NCBI RefSeq assembly: GCF_019175365.1
Contig: NZ_CP059572.1
Location: 7,564,001-7,628,000, forward strand
Direction of reading: 5' to 3'
From: Actinomadura graeca
GTDB lineage: Bacteria > Actinomycetota > Actinomycetes > Streptosporangiales > Streptosporangiaceae
DNA: 64,000 bases
Positions 25,203 through 34,551 of this stretch are shown here, in pieces (position 1 is the first letter of the stretch; every line of letters starts with the position of its first letter). A model generated the notes under the pieces. That model was not told where the DNA came from and made no database searches. It saw only the letters and a list, made by a program, of their open reading frames with translations. A program made the translations under genes and the position numbers.

Positions 25203-26377
25203 GGGCGCGACCGCCTCCCTGTCTCTAGCGTGTCCGACGTCGTCCGGCGCAGCCGGGCGACGGTGCCGGGGAGGACGTCGAGGAATCGCCCGACGTCCGC
25301 GGGATCGGTGCCCCGCGGCAGCGATACCCGCACGTTCCCATGGGTAATCACTCCCATCGCCTCCAGCACGTGACTGGGTCGCAGCGTATCCGCCGTGCAC
25401 GAGCTACCTGAGGAAACCGCGAAACCCAGCCTGTCCAGTTCAGTGAGAAGTGCCTCACCTTCTACGTAGAGGCACGAGAAGGTCACGAGGTGCGGCAGGC
25501 GGTGGCGGGGGTCGCCGACGATCTCGACGTCGGGGACGTCGCGGGCGACGCGTTCGCGGATCAGGTCGACGAGCGCGGAGAGGCGCGGCGCCTCCTGGTC
25601 CATCTCGGCGCGGTACGCCTCCAGGGCGGCGGCCGCGGCGGCGATGGAGGGGACGTTCTCGAAGCCGGGGACGCGGCGTCCTTCGCGTTCGTCGGCGGGC
25701 AGGGGGGAGCGCCACCGGGTGCCCTTGCGGACGGCGAGGACGCCGACGCCGGCGGGCCCGCCCCATTTGTGGGCGCTGCCCGTGAGGAGGGACCAGCCGC
25801 CGGGGACGTCGGCGCGGCCGAGGGACTGGGCGGCGTCGACGACGAGGGGTACGGCGGCGTCGCGGCACAGGCGGGCGACCTCGGCGACGGGCTGGAGGGT
25901 GCCGACCTCGTGGTTGGCGGACTGGAGGCAGGCGAGCGCTGTGTCCGGGCGCAGCGCCGCGGCGAATTCGGCGGGGTCGACCCGGCCGGTGCGGTCGACG
26001 CCGACGGTGGTGACCTCGCCGCCGTCGTGTTCGTGCAGTTCGGCGGCGTGCAGGACGCTGGAGTGCTCGACGGCGCCCACCACGAGGTGCCGCCCGGCCC
26101 GCCGGCGCGCCTGGAGTCCCCCGAGGACCGCCAGGTGCACCGCCTGGGTGCCCGAGGAGGTGAACGACACCTCGTCCGGACGGGCGCCCAGGACGCCGGC
26201 CACGCGCGCGCGGGCCCGGTCCAGCATCATGCGGGTGCTCCGGGCCGTCCCGTAGAGCCTGGCGGGGTCGGCCCAGCCCGCGTCGAGCGCCTCCAGCAGC
26301 GCCGTCCGGGCCGCCGGGTGCGGCGGCTCGGTGGAGGCGGCGTCGAAGTACGAGCCCGGCGCGCTGAAGTCGGCCAC
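25199..26377 (-). CDS. Cysteine desulfurase, IscS/NifS family
   Basis: This 392-residue PLP enzyme removes sulfur from cysteine to form an enzyme persulfide. It carries SFTSSGTQAVHLAVLG, GAVEHSSVLHAA, SANHEVGTLQPV, and the PLP-lysine in GSAHKWGGPAGVG (near K203). The catalytic cysteine lies in SSGSSCTAD near 326, an SSGSAC-like loop. The GTG at 26377 lacks a clear Shine-Dalgarno sequence; a TTAGTGT element 6-12 nt upstream is compatible with a leaderless transcript. It is coupled to the TusA-like gene and divergent from ctaC. It may serve Fe-S supply or a TusA-specific thiolation route. Confidence 0.93.
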   Translation of the reverse strand: MADFSAPGSYFDAASTEPPHPAARTALLEALDAGWADPARLYGTARSTRMMLDRARARVAGVLGARPDEVSFTSSGTQAVHLAVLGGLQARRRAGRHLVVGAVEHSSVLHAAELHEHDGGEVTTVGVDRTGRVDPAEFAAALRPDTALACLQSANHEVGTLQPVAEVARLCRDAAVPLVVDAAQSLGRADVPGGWSLLTGSAHKWGGPAGVGVLAVRKGTRWRSPLPADEREGRRVPGFENVPSIAAAAAALEAYRAEMDQEAPRLSALVDLIRERVARDVPDVEIVGDPRHRLPHLVTFSCLYVEGEALLTELDRLGFAVSSGSSCTADTLRPSHVLEAMGVITHGNVRVSLPRGTDPADVGRFLDVLPGTVARLRRTTSDTLETGRRSRP

Positions 26378-26505
26378 GCCAGAACACTAACCGGGCACCC
26401 GATCGGGGGTTCGGGCGACCCTCGCGCTAGTGTGTCCAACGCACGTGTACCAAGTGTTCTCACCCGCCCGGCAGACCGGGCATTCACCCGTGGGGAAGGC
26501 ATTCC

Positions 26506-27336
26506 GTGAGTCCGACCCGCTCTAGGGAGCGGCGTACGCCTGTGCGCGGTCGCCGCGCATTGAAAAGCGCCTGCGCGCTGGGGCTGCTGTCGCTGACCGC
26601 CACCGCGTGCGGCGGCGAGGCGTCCCGCCTTGGCATGCCCGAGCCGATCGGACCCCAGGCAGAGCGCATGCTGAAGCTCTGGCAGGGGTCCTGGATCGCG
26701 GCGTTCGCCGTCGGTGCCGTCGTCTGGGGCCTGATCATCTGGGCGGTGCTCTTCCACCGCAAGCGCTCCGACGACCTGCCCCCGCAGGTGCGGTACAACA
26801 TGCCGATCGAGATCCTGTACACGGCGGTCCCGTTCGTCATCATCGCGGTGCTGTTCTTCTTCACCGTCCGGGACGAGGACTACGTCGAGAAGACCACGAA
26901 GGACCCGGCGGTCGTCGTCGACGTCACGGGCTTCCAGTGGAGCTGGCAGTTCGACTACAAGGAGAAGGTCGGCGGGCAGGAGAAGACCGTCGCCTCCGTG
27001 GTCGGCCAGCCGGTCGCCCCGAACGCCTCCACGGGCGCCAAGCCGGTCATGACGATCCCGGCGGGCAAGACGGTCCGGGTGCGGCTGCACGCCAACGACG
27101 TCATCCACTCGTTCTGGGTCCCGGCGCTCCTCTACAAGAAGGACGTCATGCCGGGTTACACCAACGAGTTCGAGTTCACCGCGGACAAGCAGGGCACCTA
27201 CGAGGGCCGCTGCGCCGAGCTCTGCGGCGTCGACCACAGCCGGATGCTGTTCCAGCTGCGGGTCGTGTCCCCCGAGCAGTACGCCAAGTTCATCGCCGAT
27301 TCGAAGGCCGCGCTGGCCGCGGGGGGTGCCCAGTGA
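26506..27336 (+). CDS. ctaC: Cytochrome c oxidase subunit II (CuA)
   Basis: This 276-residue subunit of the aa3 oxidase accepts electrons from the bc1 complex at the CuA centre. The N-terminal signal ends [10 protein letters not shown], a probable lipobox. Two transmembrane helices follow at about 63-85 and 102-122, then a cupredoxin domain. CuA ligands are His in [14 protein letters not shown] and [12 protein letters not shown] (CxxxCxxxHxxM, near 235-246). [10 protein letters not shown] is the conserved aromatic electron-entry patch. The GTG at 26506 follows GGGGAAGG. The stop overlaps the ctaD start (GTGA). Confidence 0.97.
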   Translation: MSPTRSRERRTPVRGRRALKSACALGLLSLTATACGGEASRLGMPEPIGPQAERMLKLWQGSWIAAFAVGAVVWGLIIWAVLFHRKRSDDLPPQVRYNMPIEILYTAVPFVIIAVLFFFTVRDEDYVEKTTKDPAVVVDVTGFQWSWQFDYKEKVGGQEKTVASVVGQPVAPNASTGAKPVMTIPAGKTVRVRLHANDVIHSFWVPALLYKKDVMPGYTNEFEFTADKQGTYEGRCAELCGVDHSRMLFQLRVVSPEQYAKFIADSKAALAAGGAQ

Positions 27337-29000
27337 CCACGATCAGTCACGCACCGAGCGCGCCGGTCGCCGCGTCGCGGACGAGCAAGGGGCGCATCCT
27401 CGCCTCGTGGATGTCGTCCACCGACCACAAGGTGATCGGCTACCTCTACCTGATCACGTCGTTCGTGATGTTCCTCATCGGCGGCGTGCTCGCGCTGGTG
27501 ATGCGCGCCGAGCTGTTCCGGCCGGGGCTGCAGGTCGTCAGCAACGAGCAGTTCAACCAGCTGTTCACCATGCACGGCACGATCATGCTGCTGATGTTCG
27601 CGACGCCGTTGTTCGCGGGGTTCGCCAACGTCATCATGCCGCTGCAGATCGGCGCGCCGGACGTGGCGTTCCCGCGGATGAACATGCTGGCGTACTGGCT
27701 GTTCCTGTTCGGCAGCCTGATCGTCATCGCGGGCTTCCTGACCCCCGGCGGCGCCGCCAGCTTCGGCTGGTTCGCCTACGCCCCGCTGTCGGACGCGGTC
27801 CGCTCGCCGGGCGTCGGCGGTGACATGTGGGTGATGGGCCTGGCGATGTCGGGCTTCGGCACCATCATGGGCGCGGTCAACTTCATCACGACGATCCTGT
27901 GCATGCGCGCGCCGGGCATGACGATGTTCCGGATGCCGATCTTCACGTGGAACATCCTGCTGACCTCGATCCTGGTGCTGCTGGCGTTCCCGGTGCTGGC
28001 CGCGGCGCTGCTGGCGCTGGAGGCCGACCGGAAGCTGGGCGCGCACGTGTTCGACGCGGCGCACGGCGGCGCGCTGCTGTGGCAGCACCTGTTCTGGTTC
28101 TTCGGGCATCCGGAGGTCTACATCATCGCGTTGCCGTTCTTCGGCATCGTGACCGAGATCCTGCCGGTGTTCAGCCGCAAGCCCGTGTTCGGCTACATCG
28201 GCCTGGTGTTCGCGACGATCAGCATCGCGGGCCTGTCGGTGACGGTGTGGGCGCACCACATGTTCGTGACCGGCCAGGTGCTGCTGCCGTTCTTCTCGTT
28301 CATGACGTTCCTCATCGCCGTGCCCACGGGGGTGAAGTTCTTCAACTGGGTGGGGACGATCTGGAGGGGCCAGCTGACGTTCGAGTCGCCGATGCTGTGG
28401 TCGCTGGGCTTCCTGGTGACGTTCCTGTTCGGCGGGCTCACCGGCGTCATCCTGGCGTCGCCGCCGATGGACTTCCAGCTCTCCGACTCCTACTTCGTCG
28501 TGGCGCACTTCCACTACGTCGTGTTCGGCACCGTGGTGTTCGCGATGTTCGCGGGCTTTTACTTCTGGTGGCCGAAGTGGACGGGGAAGATGCTGAACGA
28601 CACCCTCGGGAAGATCCACTTCTGGATGCTGTTCATCGGCTTCCACGGCACGTTCCTCATCCAGCACTGGCTGGGCGCCGAGGGCATGCCGCGCCGGTAC
28701 GCCGACTACGCCAAGGAGTTCCAGGGCCTCAACGAGGTCTCGACGATCTTCTCGTTCGTCCTCGGCCTGTCGCTGCTGCCGTTCTTCTACAACGTGTACA
28801 TCACGGCGAAGAAGGGCAAGCGCGTGGAGGTCGACGACCCGTGGGGCTACGGGTCCTCGCTGGAGTGGGCGACGACGTGCCCGCCGCCGCGGCACAACTT
28901 CAACTCGATCCCGAAGATCCGCTCGGAGCGGCCCGCGTTCGACCTGCACCACCCGCACGTGGGTGCGAAGGGCGAGCTGGCCGGGACGAGGGGGGAGTAG
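27333..29000 (+). CDS. ctaD: Cytochrome c oxidase subunit I (heme a/a3-CuB)
   Basis: This 555-residue catalytic subunit reduces O2 and pumps protons. It has about twelve transmembrane helices. Visible signatures are [11 protein letters not shown] (a heme a ligand), [10 protein letters not shown] (CuB histidine cross-linked to tyrosine), [10 protein letters not shown] (CuB His-His pair) and [11 protein letters not shown] (heme a3 and a ligands). The start is the GTG at 27333, overlapping the ctaC stop by 4 nt. Normal actinobacterial length. ctaF follows after 3 nt. Confidence 0.98.
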   Translation: MTTISHAPSAPVAASRTSKGRILASWMSSTDHKVIGYLYLITSFVMFLIGGVLALVMRAELFRPGLQVVSNEQFNQLFTMHGTIMLLMFATPLFAGFANVIMPLQIGAPDVAFPRMNMLAYWLFLFGSLIVIAGFLTPGGAASFGWFAYAPLSDAVRSPGVGGDMWVMGLAMSGFGTIMGAVNFITTILCMRAPGMTMFRMPIFTWNILLTSILVLLAFPVLAAALLALEADRKLGAHVFDAAHGGALLWQHLFWFFGHPEVYIIALPFFGIVTEILPVFSRKPVFGYIGLVFATISIAGLSVTVWAHHMFVTGQVLLPFFSFMTFLIAVPTGVKFFNWVGTIWRGQLTFESPMLWSLGFLVTFLFGGLTGVILASPPMDFQLSDSYFVVAHFHYVVFGTVVFAMFAGFYFWWPKWTGKMLNDTLGKIHFWMLFIGFHGTFLIQHWLGAEGMPRRYADYAKEFQGLNEVSTIFSFVLGLSLLPFFYNVYITAKKGKRVEVDDPWGYGSSLEWATTCPPPRHNFNSIPKIRSERPAFDLHHPHVGAKGELAGTRGE

Positions 29001-29003
29001 CCG

Positions 29004-29414
29004 ATGCGCGTCCAGGCGTTCATGTTCTACGGTTGCGCGGTCTTCTTCCTCGCCACCGACATCGTGTACTGGCTGTGGTCCGGCGACTGGACGGGCACGA
29101 CCGCCCTGGCCCTCGCGATCGGCCTCGCCGGGCTCATCGGGTTCTACATCCACTTCACCGTCCGGCGCCTTGAGCGGGCCAACAACGGCCCGCTGTACGA
29201 GGACGACCCGGAGGGCGACATCGCCGACGCGGCGGGCGAGCTGGGCTTCTTCAGCCCCCACAGCTGGTGGCCGCTGTACCTGGCGATGTCGGCCGCGTGC
29301 GTGGCCCTCGGCGTGGTGTTCGGCTGGTGGCTGGTCATCCTCGGCGCCTCCGCGTGCATCATGACGACGATCGGTCTGGTCTTCGAGTACTACCGGGGTC
29401 ATTTCGCCCACTGA
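29004..29414 (+). CDS. ctaF: Cytochrome c oxidase subunit IV (actinobacterial type)
   Basis: This 136-residue membrane protein has four predicted helices: two near residues 5-50, then a hydrophilic loop (ERANNGPLYEDDPEGDIADAAGELGFFSPHSWWP) and two more to the C-terminal FEYYRGHFAH. This is the CtaF subunit restricted to actinobacterial bc1-aa3 supercomplexes. GGGGGGAG precedes the ATG. It ends the ctaC-ctaD-ctaF operon and is followed by a terminator. Confidence 0.95.
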   Translation: MRVQAFMFYGCAVFFLATDIVYWLWSGDWTGTTALALAIGLAGLIGFYIHFTVRRLERANNGPLYEDDPEGDIADAAGELGFFSPHSWWPLYLAMSAACVALGVVFGWWLVILGASACIMTTIGLVFEYYRGHFAH

Positions 29415-29436
29415 GCAGTAAAAGAAGCCCAAGAGG

Positions 29437-29472
29437 GGCCGGTACCGACATTTTTGTGGGTACCGGCCTTTT
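29437..29472 (+). terminator. Intrinsic terminator of ctaCDF
   Basis: GGCCGGTACC (29437-29446) pairs perfectly with GGTACCGGCC (29459-29468), followed by TTTT (29469-29472). It lies 22 nt after the ctaF stop. Confidence 0.85.
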
Positions 29473-29546
29473 CATCTGGGCGTCGTTCCGGCTTCGGGGC
29501 TGGGCAAGACGATTCACTCGCCCAGCGGACGACCGGGGGGTCCACA

Positions 29547-30827
29547 GTGCGGGTCGGTGGCTCAGGAGCAGGAGACCGGGGAAGGCGGGCCGCCGCGGTG
29601 CTCGCCGGTGCGGCGCTGGCGGCGGGAACCGCCGCCGCCTGCTCCGGCGACGGCGCCGACGGCAAGGACGCCGTCGACCTCGCGGTGACGCCGGGGAACG
29701 GCGGCGCCGTGCTCAGACCGGACGGCCAGATCGCCGTCCGGGCGCACAGCGGCACGATCGAGAACGTCACGGTGGCCACCAAGGGGGCCCCGGTGGAGGG
29801 CGAGCTCAGCGCGGACAGGACGCAGTGGCGTTCGCGCTGGACGCTCGACCCGGGCCAGAACTACACGGTGAGCGCCACGGCGATCGGCAAGGACGGCAGG
29901 AGCCGCACGGTCGGCACCCGGTTCGCCACCGCGACGGTGCAGAAAACGGTCAAGACGGACATGGAGGCCCCGTTTCACAAAGAGACGGTCGGCATCGGCA
30001 TCCCGATCATCCTCCGGTTCGCCGGGAAGGTCGCCGACAAGGCCGCGGTGGAGCGCGCCCTGGAGGTGCGTTCCGACAAGCCCGTCGAGGGGGCCTGGCA
30101 CTGGTTCCAGGGTGACGAGGGGCCGGAGGTGGTGTTCCGTCCCAAGCAGTACTGGCCCGCGCATACCAAGGTGAGCTTCCGCGCCCACCTGAGCGGTGTC
30201 CACACCGGTAACGGCGTGTACGGCAAGAAGAACTACACCGTCGACTTCCAAGTCGGGGACGAGCACGTCTCCACCGTCGGTGAGGACAACCACAAGATGG
30301 TGGTGAAGTTCAACGGCAAGAAGGTGCGGACGATCCCCACCAGCATGGGCCGTGGCGGGGTCCGCAAGTACACGACCACCAACGGCGTCCACCTGACGAT
30401 GGCCAAGGAAGACCCCACCACGATGACCTCGGAGTGGGAGGGCTGCGGGCCAGGCTGCCCCGGCTACTACAGCCTGACCGTGTACAAGTCCGTACAGATC
30501 TCCGACAGCGGCGAGTACGTGCACAGCGCCCCGTGGTCGGTCGGCAGCCAGGGGCACGAGAACGTCAGCCACGGCTGCATCAACATCAGCCCGTCCAACG
30601 CCACGTGGTTCTACAAACACGCATACCGGGGCGACCCGGTGACGGTGACGGGCACCACCCGGCCGCTGGAGCCCGACAACGGCTGGGGCTACTGGCAGCT
30701 GAGCTGGGGCGACTGGGTCAAGGGCAGCGCCCTCAAGCGGTCGGTCACGACAGCCCCGCACACCGACGCCGCGACCCTCTCAGCCCAGTCGCAAACCGGA
30801 GCCCAACAGCAAACAGCACGCAACTAA
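29547..30827 (+). CDS. L,D-transpeptidase lipoprotein (YkuD domain with Ig-like domains)
   Basis: This 426-residue exported enzyme forms 3-3 peptidoglycan cross-links. A signal peptide ends at a probable lipobox (AAAC, Cys near residue 32). Two Ig-like domains span about 45-265, and the YkuD catalytic domain about 270-390 has the nucleophile motif SHGCINISPSNA (Cys near 345). A CREW-like tail (DNGWGYWQLSWGDW) follows, as in LdtMt2-type enzymes, then a Gln/Thr-rich end. The GTG at 29547 with GGGGGGTCC upstream is preferred over longer in-frame starts because it gives a clean signal peptide. Terminator-like signals are absent downstream, where the repeat block begins. Confidence 0.94.
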   Translation: MRVGGSGAGDRGRRAAAVLAGAALAAGTAAACSGDGADGKDAVDLAVTPGNGGAVLRPDGQIAVRAHSGTIENVTVATKGAPVEGELSADRTQWRSRWTLDPGQNYTVSATAIGKDGRSRTVGTRFATATVQKTVKTDMEAPFHKETVGIGIPIILRFAGKVADKAAVERALEVRSDKPVEGAWHWFQGDEGPEVVFRPKQYWPAHTKVSFRAHLSGVHTGNGVYGKKNYTVDFQVGDEHVSTVGEDNHKMVVKFNGKKVRTIPTSMGRGGVRKYTTTNGVHLTMAKEDPTTMTSEWEGCGPGCPGYYSLTVYKSVQISDSGEYVHSAPWSVGSQGHENVSHGCINISPSNATWFYKHAYRGDPVTVTGTTRPLEPDNGWGYWQLSWGDWVKGSALKRSVTTAPHTDAATLSAQSQTGAQQQTARN

Positions 30828-30858
30828 GGCGACCTCCAACAACCGGAGAGATCGCCGT

Positions 30859-31066
30859 GATCGCGTGCGAAGCCAGTTGCGAGCTAGCGAGCAACTGATC
30901 GCGGAGCGAGCCCTCAAGGGCGAGTTCGGAGCGATGCAGCGATCACCGCGGTGCCCGCTGAAGGAGGGCCGCCAAGGCCCGACGCCAAGGGCGCTGCAAT
31001 AAATACAGCGATCACTGCGGTGCCCGTTGAAGGAGGGCGTTCAACGCCCGACGCCGAGGGCGCTGC
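30859..31066 (-). repeat. Dispersed intergenic repeat: one full (30859-30997) and one partial (31006-31066) copy
   Basis: The full copy is a diverged reverse complement of the 142-bp units at 40897-41190. It shares blocks such as AGTTGCGAG, GCGAGCAACTGATCGCG, GGAGCGATGCAGCGATC and GCGGTGCCCG. The partial copy repeats the second half, and each is followed by AATAAATACAGCGA. The block overlaps the 3' end of the leftward M48 protease gene and fills the gap to the L,D-transpeptidase gene. Confidence 0.85.
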
Positions 31067-32455
31067 AATAAATACAGCGACGCCATGAATACCACTCCAG
31101 TTCCTGGCCATGGCGATGCGGTCGGGGCCGGCGGGGTGGGTCATCCACAGAAGGTATTCGAGGGCGTCGGGGTTCAGGTCGGAGATGTTGCGGACGGACA
31201 GCTCGTGCTGCATGGCGATGAACGTCGACGGGTCGCGGGTGAGGTCGAGCGCGTGGGCGTCCGCGCGGGCCTCGATGCGGCGGCTGACGAGGTTCTGGAC
31301 GGGTGTGCCGATCTGTGTCCCGGCCGCCACGAGGGCCAGGAGGAGGGCCAGGGACCGCGGGTCGGCGGCCCCGGTGCCCCTCGCCTTCCGGGCGGCTGTC
31401 GCCCCTGCGGAGGGTGGTTCGGCGGGCGGTGGTCCGTCGGGCGGTGATCCGGCGGAATTCGGTGGCCCGTCCGGCGCCGCCAGAGGAACCCCGGCGCGCC
31501 TCAGGAGGCGCGGAGAGGTCAGCAGAAGGTAGAGCAGGCACACGGCCCCGGCGACGCCCATCGCGCCCACGAGCGTGCCCCACAGGACGTCGTTGCGCTT
31601 GGCGTGGCCTAGTTCGTGCCCGACGATCGACTCGATCCGCGCGGGCGGCGACTTCAGCAGCGTGTCGTACAGGACGATCCGCCGCGTGGACCCGAACCCG
31701 GAGACGTAGGCGTTCAGCGACGTGGTCCGGCGGGAGGCGTCGGCGACCAGCACGTCCTTCACGGGCACGCCGTCGCGTTCGGCCATGGCCAGCAGGTCGC
31801 TGCGCAGGCGGCCCTGCGGCAGCTTGTGGAACGTGTTGAACACCGGCTCGACGGCCACCGGGTAGAGGAACGACACGGCGATGACGAGGACGGACCCCGC
31901 CGCGGCGGCCCCGGCCCACCAGTAGCGCGGGAAGCGCCGCATCAGGGCGTAGAGCAGCAGCAGCGCGATCGTGTAGATGACCCAGGTGACGGCGAGGGAC
32001 TTGAGCTGGTCGAGGAGCCATTCCGGGCGGCTCTGCGTGGACAGCCCGTACCGGCGCAGGACGGACTCGCTCCAGAGGTCGAAGGGGAGCCCGGCCAGCC
32101 GCAGCAGCGTCGTCAGCGCGACGGCGGCGACGGTCACGCGCAGCGGCCACCGGCGGACCCTGGCCGTCGTCCAGGCGATGAACCGGGAGCCGAGGGGGGT
32201 GAGGCCGAGGACGAGGATCAGCACCAGGCCGGTGAGGAGACCGGCGTAGGCGGGCGGGGTGACGGCCGAGTCGAACGCGCGGGAGCGGGCGATCTCGGCG
32301 GGGGAGAAGTCCAGCGCCGGGTCGGCCTTCACGCGGCCGCCCGGAACGTCCCCGGGCAGCGGGTTCCAGGGCGTGGTGAGCACCAGCACGGCGCCGACCG
32401 CGGCGAACAGCACGGCGGCGGCGGCCGCGGCCGCGATCCGGGGGCGTCGGCTCAA
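30914..32455 (-). CDS. Ste24-type M48 membrane metalloprotease with repeat-derived C-terminus
   Basis: This 513-residue CAAX-prenyl-protease-1-like integral membrane zinc peptidase shows seven or so helices, HELGH near 278-282 (SIVGHELGHAKRND), and the third ligand in RRIEARADAHALDL near 390. A Pro-rich cytoplasmic insertion (residues 335-370) separates helices. The TTG at 32455 is chosen because it overlaps the upstream stop (TTGA) and has GAAGGAG 5 nt before it. The family domain ends around MARNW near residue 452. The last 55 or so residues (VFIAAPSASG, VFIAAPLASG) are translated from the dispersed repeat and probably have no conserved function. Confidence 0.88.
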   Translation of the reverse strand: MSRRPRIAAAAAAAVLFAAVGAVLVLTTPWNPLPGDVPGGRVKADPALDFSPAEIARSRAFDSAVTPPAYAGLLTGLVLILVLGLTPLGSRFIAWTTARVRRWPLRVTVAAVALTTLLRLAGLPFDLWSESVLRRYGLSTQSRPEWLLDQLKSLAVTWVIYTIALLLLYALMRRFPRYWWAGAAAAGSVLVIAVSFLYPVAVEPVFNTFHKLPQGRLRSDLLAMAERDGVPVKDVLVADASRRTTSLNAYVSGFGSTRRIVLYDTLLKSPPARIESIVGHELGHAKRNDVLWGTLVGAMGVAGAVCLLYLLLTSPRLLRRAGVPLAAPDGPPNSAGSPPDGPPPAEPPSAGATAARKARGTGAADPRSLALLLALVAAGTQIGTPVQNLVSRRIEARADAHALDLTRDPSTFIAMQHELSVRNISDLNPDALEYLLWMTHPAGPDRIAMARNWSGIHGVAVFIAAPSASGVERPPSTGTAVIAVFIAAPLASGLGGPPSAGTAVIAASLRTRP

Positions 32456-33753
32456 CGGAGCTCCTTCTTCAGGTAGTCGCGCCACTGGGCGGTGAAGCGG
32501 TCCCGGGTGAGGCCGAGCACGTCCCGCAGCGCGGCCGCCTCGGAGACGCGCCCGGCGGCCCGGTACAGCCGCACGAGCGTCGCCTCACCGTACCGGCCGG
32601 CGACCATCCGGCTGGCGAGCCAGGACTCCTGGTAGGCCCGCGACAGACCCGGCGAGGTCCCGGCGAACGCGTCCGCGCCGGGCAGCGCGGGCGGCACGCG
32701 CCCGGCGGCGACCTCGCGGGCCAGTTCCCGGGCGGCCGAGCGGACGCCGACCTTCGCCCGCGAGTAGCCGACGTAGTCCGCGAAGCCCTCGATCAGCCAC
32801 AGCGGGGTGGTGCGGTCGCGGGCCCCTCCGGTGGCGACGTGGGTGAGCTCGTGGGTGAGGACGACGTCCCGGCCGAGGGCGTTGAGGCGGCCGAAGGTGG
32901 CGGGGGAGACGATGACGCGGTCCTCGCCGCGGCCGCCGCCGGCGGAGGGGACGACGGTGGCGAGCGCCGCGACCTCGCCGAGATCGGGCCCCTGCCCGGC
33001 GAGGGCGGTGGCGAGGCGCGGGGCGGCGGGGACGAGGGCGACGGCGCGCCGCGCCCAGCCGCCGCCGACGATCCCGGTGACGATGGGCACCGCGGCGTCC
33101 AGGCGCCCGGCGATGCCGTCGAGCCCGGCGGCGTCGCCGATGACCAGGACCGCCCGGCCGCGGACGACGGTCAGGGGCCCGCCGTCCCAGATGTCGGAGT
33201 CGCCGTCGAGCCCGTGCGCCGAGCCGTCTCCGACGATCACCCAGCCGCCGGAGCGGGGGCCGAGGGACAGGAAGCGGGTGCGGGCCACCTCGTCGCGGTC
33301 GAAGTCCCGCAGTTTGTAGCGGACCTCCACCTGGACGACGGCCTCGCCCGAGTCGCCGTCGATGGGCTGCGTGCGGACGAGGCGCTCGCGCCAGCCCTCC
33401 AGGGGGAGCTTGCGGAGGTTGTCGTAGACGCGGGCCTGTGCCTCCTGGAACGCGGGGGGCGCGGAGGCGACGGTGGCCAGGAACGCCGCGCGGTCGCCGT
33501 CCGCGACGGCACGGGCCCGGCTGGCGAGGATGGTTCCGGCCAGGTCCGGATGGAATGCCCCGGCCGCCCTGGTCGCGCTGGTAGAGGCCCCCGGGGGACC
33601 GGCAGAGCGCGCGCGGAGCAGTCCGGCGGTCCCGGCCGCCAGCAGGGCGGCTCCTCCCGCGCCCAGGCCGAGGAGCCTGCGGCGTGAGAGGGCGCCCGCC
33701 TCGGAAGCGCCGTCCGAGGCGGCGTGTTCCACCCCGCGGGAACCGTCCTCCAT
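32452..33753 (-). CDS. Exported HExxH metalloprotease-like protein (peptidase MA-like)
   Basis: This 433-residue protein has a Tat-like signal (SRRRLLGLGAGGAALLAAGTAGLL, with only part of the consensus) at residues 23-47. Residues about 75-190 look like an NTF2-type domain. A gluzincin domain follows with HELTH near 300-304 (VVLTHELTHVATGG) and a downstream glutamate in LIEGFADYVG near 321. The arrangement matches the peptidase MA-like superfamily. A TAGGAT box lies 8 nt before the ATG at 33753, compatible with a leaderless transcript. It is coupled to the M48 gene by a TTGA overlap. Substrate unknown. Confidence 0.82.
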   Translation of the reverse strand: MEDGSRGVEHAASDGASEAGALSRRRLLGLGAGGAALLAAGTAGLLRARSAGPPGASTSATRAAGAFHPDLAGTILASRARAVADGDRAAFLATVASAPPAFQEAQARVYDNLRKLPLEGWRERLVRTQPIDGDSGEAVVQVEVRYKLRDFDRDEVARTRFLSLGPRSGGWVIVGDGSAHGLDGDSDIWDGGPLTVVRGRAVLVIGDAAGLDGIAGRLDAAVPIVTGIVGGGWARRAVALVPAAPRLATALAGQGPDLGEVAALATVVPSAGGGRGEDRVIVSPATFGRLNALGRDVVLTHELTHVATGGARDRTTPLWLIEGFADYVGYSRAKVGVRSAARELAREVAAGRVPPALPGADAFAGTSPGLSRAYQESWLASRMVAGRYGEATLVRLYRAAGRVSEAAALRDVLGLTRDRFTAQWRDYLKKELR

Positions 33754-33792
33754 GCGCGCGATCCTATGCAGCGGGCCGGTGGGGGCGGGCCG

Positions 33793-34551
33793 TCATGACG
33801 CGTAGGCCGGATATCCGTAGCCGACGACCTTGTCCGTGGCACGGGTCTTGACCCTCACGGCGTCGCCGGTGTTGCCCTCGACGGTCTGGATCGTTCCATC
33901 GCGGTTCGTTCGGATCACCATGCCGACGTGGTCGATGCCACTGACGGCGCCACCGCCCCGCCAGTCGTAGAAGACGACGGCGCCGGGCCTCGGCCGGGTG
34001 CCCCAGCGGTCCTGGTCCTGGAACCAGCGGGCGTGGGCGACGGTCCAGGCGTCCCAGCCCATCGAGTAGCTGAAGCCGAGCCGGTCGCCGACCCAGGAGA
34101 CGAACATGTCACACCAGTTGGCGTCGCCGTACAAGCCGATCGAGCCGCCGTCGCGGCCGACGGTCTCCCCGGCGCGGGAGGTGCCCATGTACCACCGCTG
34201 GAACTTGGTCCCGCCGCCCCGGTCCTCCGCGATCCCGACCTGGGAGCGGGCGAGCCCGATGGCCTGCTCGGCGGTGGGCCGCGCCTTCTTCCGGGACGTG
34301 GACGGCGGTGCTCCGCGGCCGGGTTTCCCGCGTGCGGCTCCGCGTCCGGACTTGGTGAGGGACGCCGTCTTCGTGCCCCCGCCGGTGGCCGCGTGCGTGG
34401 TCGCGGCGGCCGGGGCGGACGGGCCGAACGGCAGGACCGACGCCTGCGCGGTCGCCGCGGCGGTGCCGAGCACGGCGGCGCCGATGATCATGGGGCTGGT
34501 CGCGCGCCAGGCGGGCGCGGTGCGGCGGGGTCTGCGGTGCTTGCCTGCCAC
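33793..34551 (-). CDS. Secreted CHAP-domain peptidoglycan amidase/endopeptidase
   Basis: This 252-residue protein has a basic N-terminus, a hydrophobic export segment (residues 19-38), a basic Ser/Gly/Lys linker to about 90 and a CHAP domain to the end. The catalytic Cys lies in GDANWCDMFVSWVGDRLG near 146, His in GIDHVGMVI near 204, and a third residue in VEGNTGD. CHAP enzymes cut peptidoglycan stem peptides or the amide bond. The GTG at 34551 is chosen because AAGGAG lies 6 nt upstream; an ATG at 34581 is an alternative. A c-di-AMP riboswitch lies about 410 nt upstream, so expression is probably controlled by that second messenger. Confidence 0.9.
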   Translation of the reverse strand: MAGKHRRPRRTAPAWRATSPMIIGAAVLGTAAATAQASVLPFGPSAPAAATTHAATGGGTKTASLTKSGRGAARGKPGRGAPPSTSRKKARPTAEQAIGLARSQVGIAEDRGGGTKFQRWYMGTSRAGETVGRDGGSIGLYGDANWCDMFVSWVGDRLGFSYSMGWDAWTVAHARWFQDQDRWGTRPRPGAVVFYDWRGGGAVSGIDHVGMVIRTNRDGTIQTVEGNTGDAVRVKTRATDKVVGYGYPAYAS

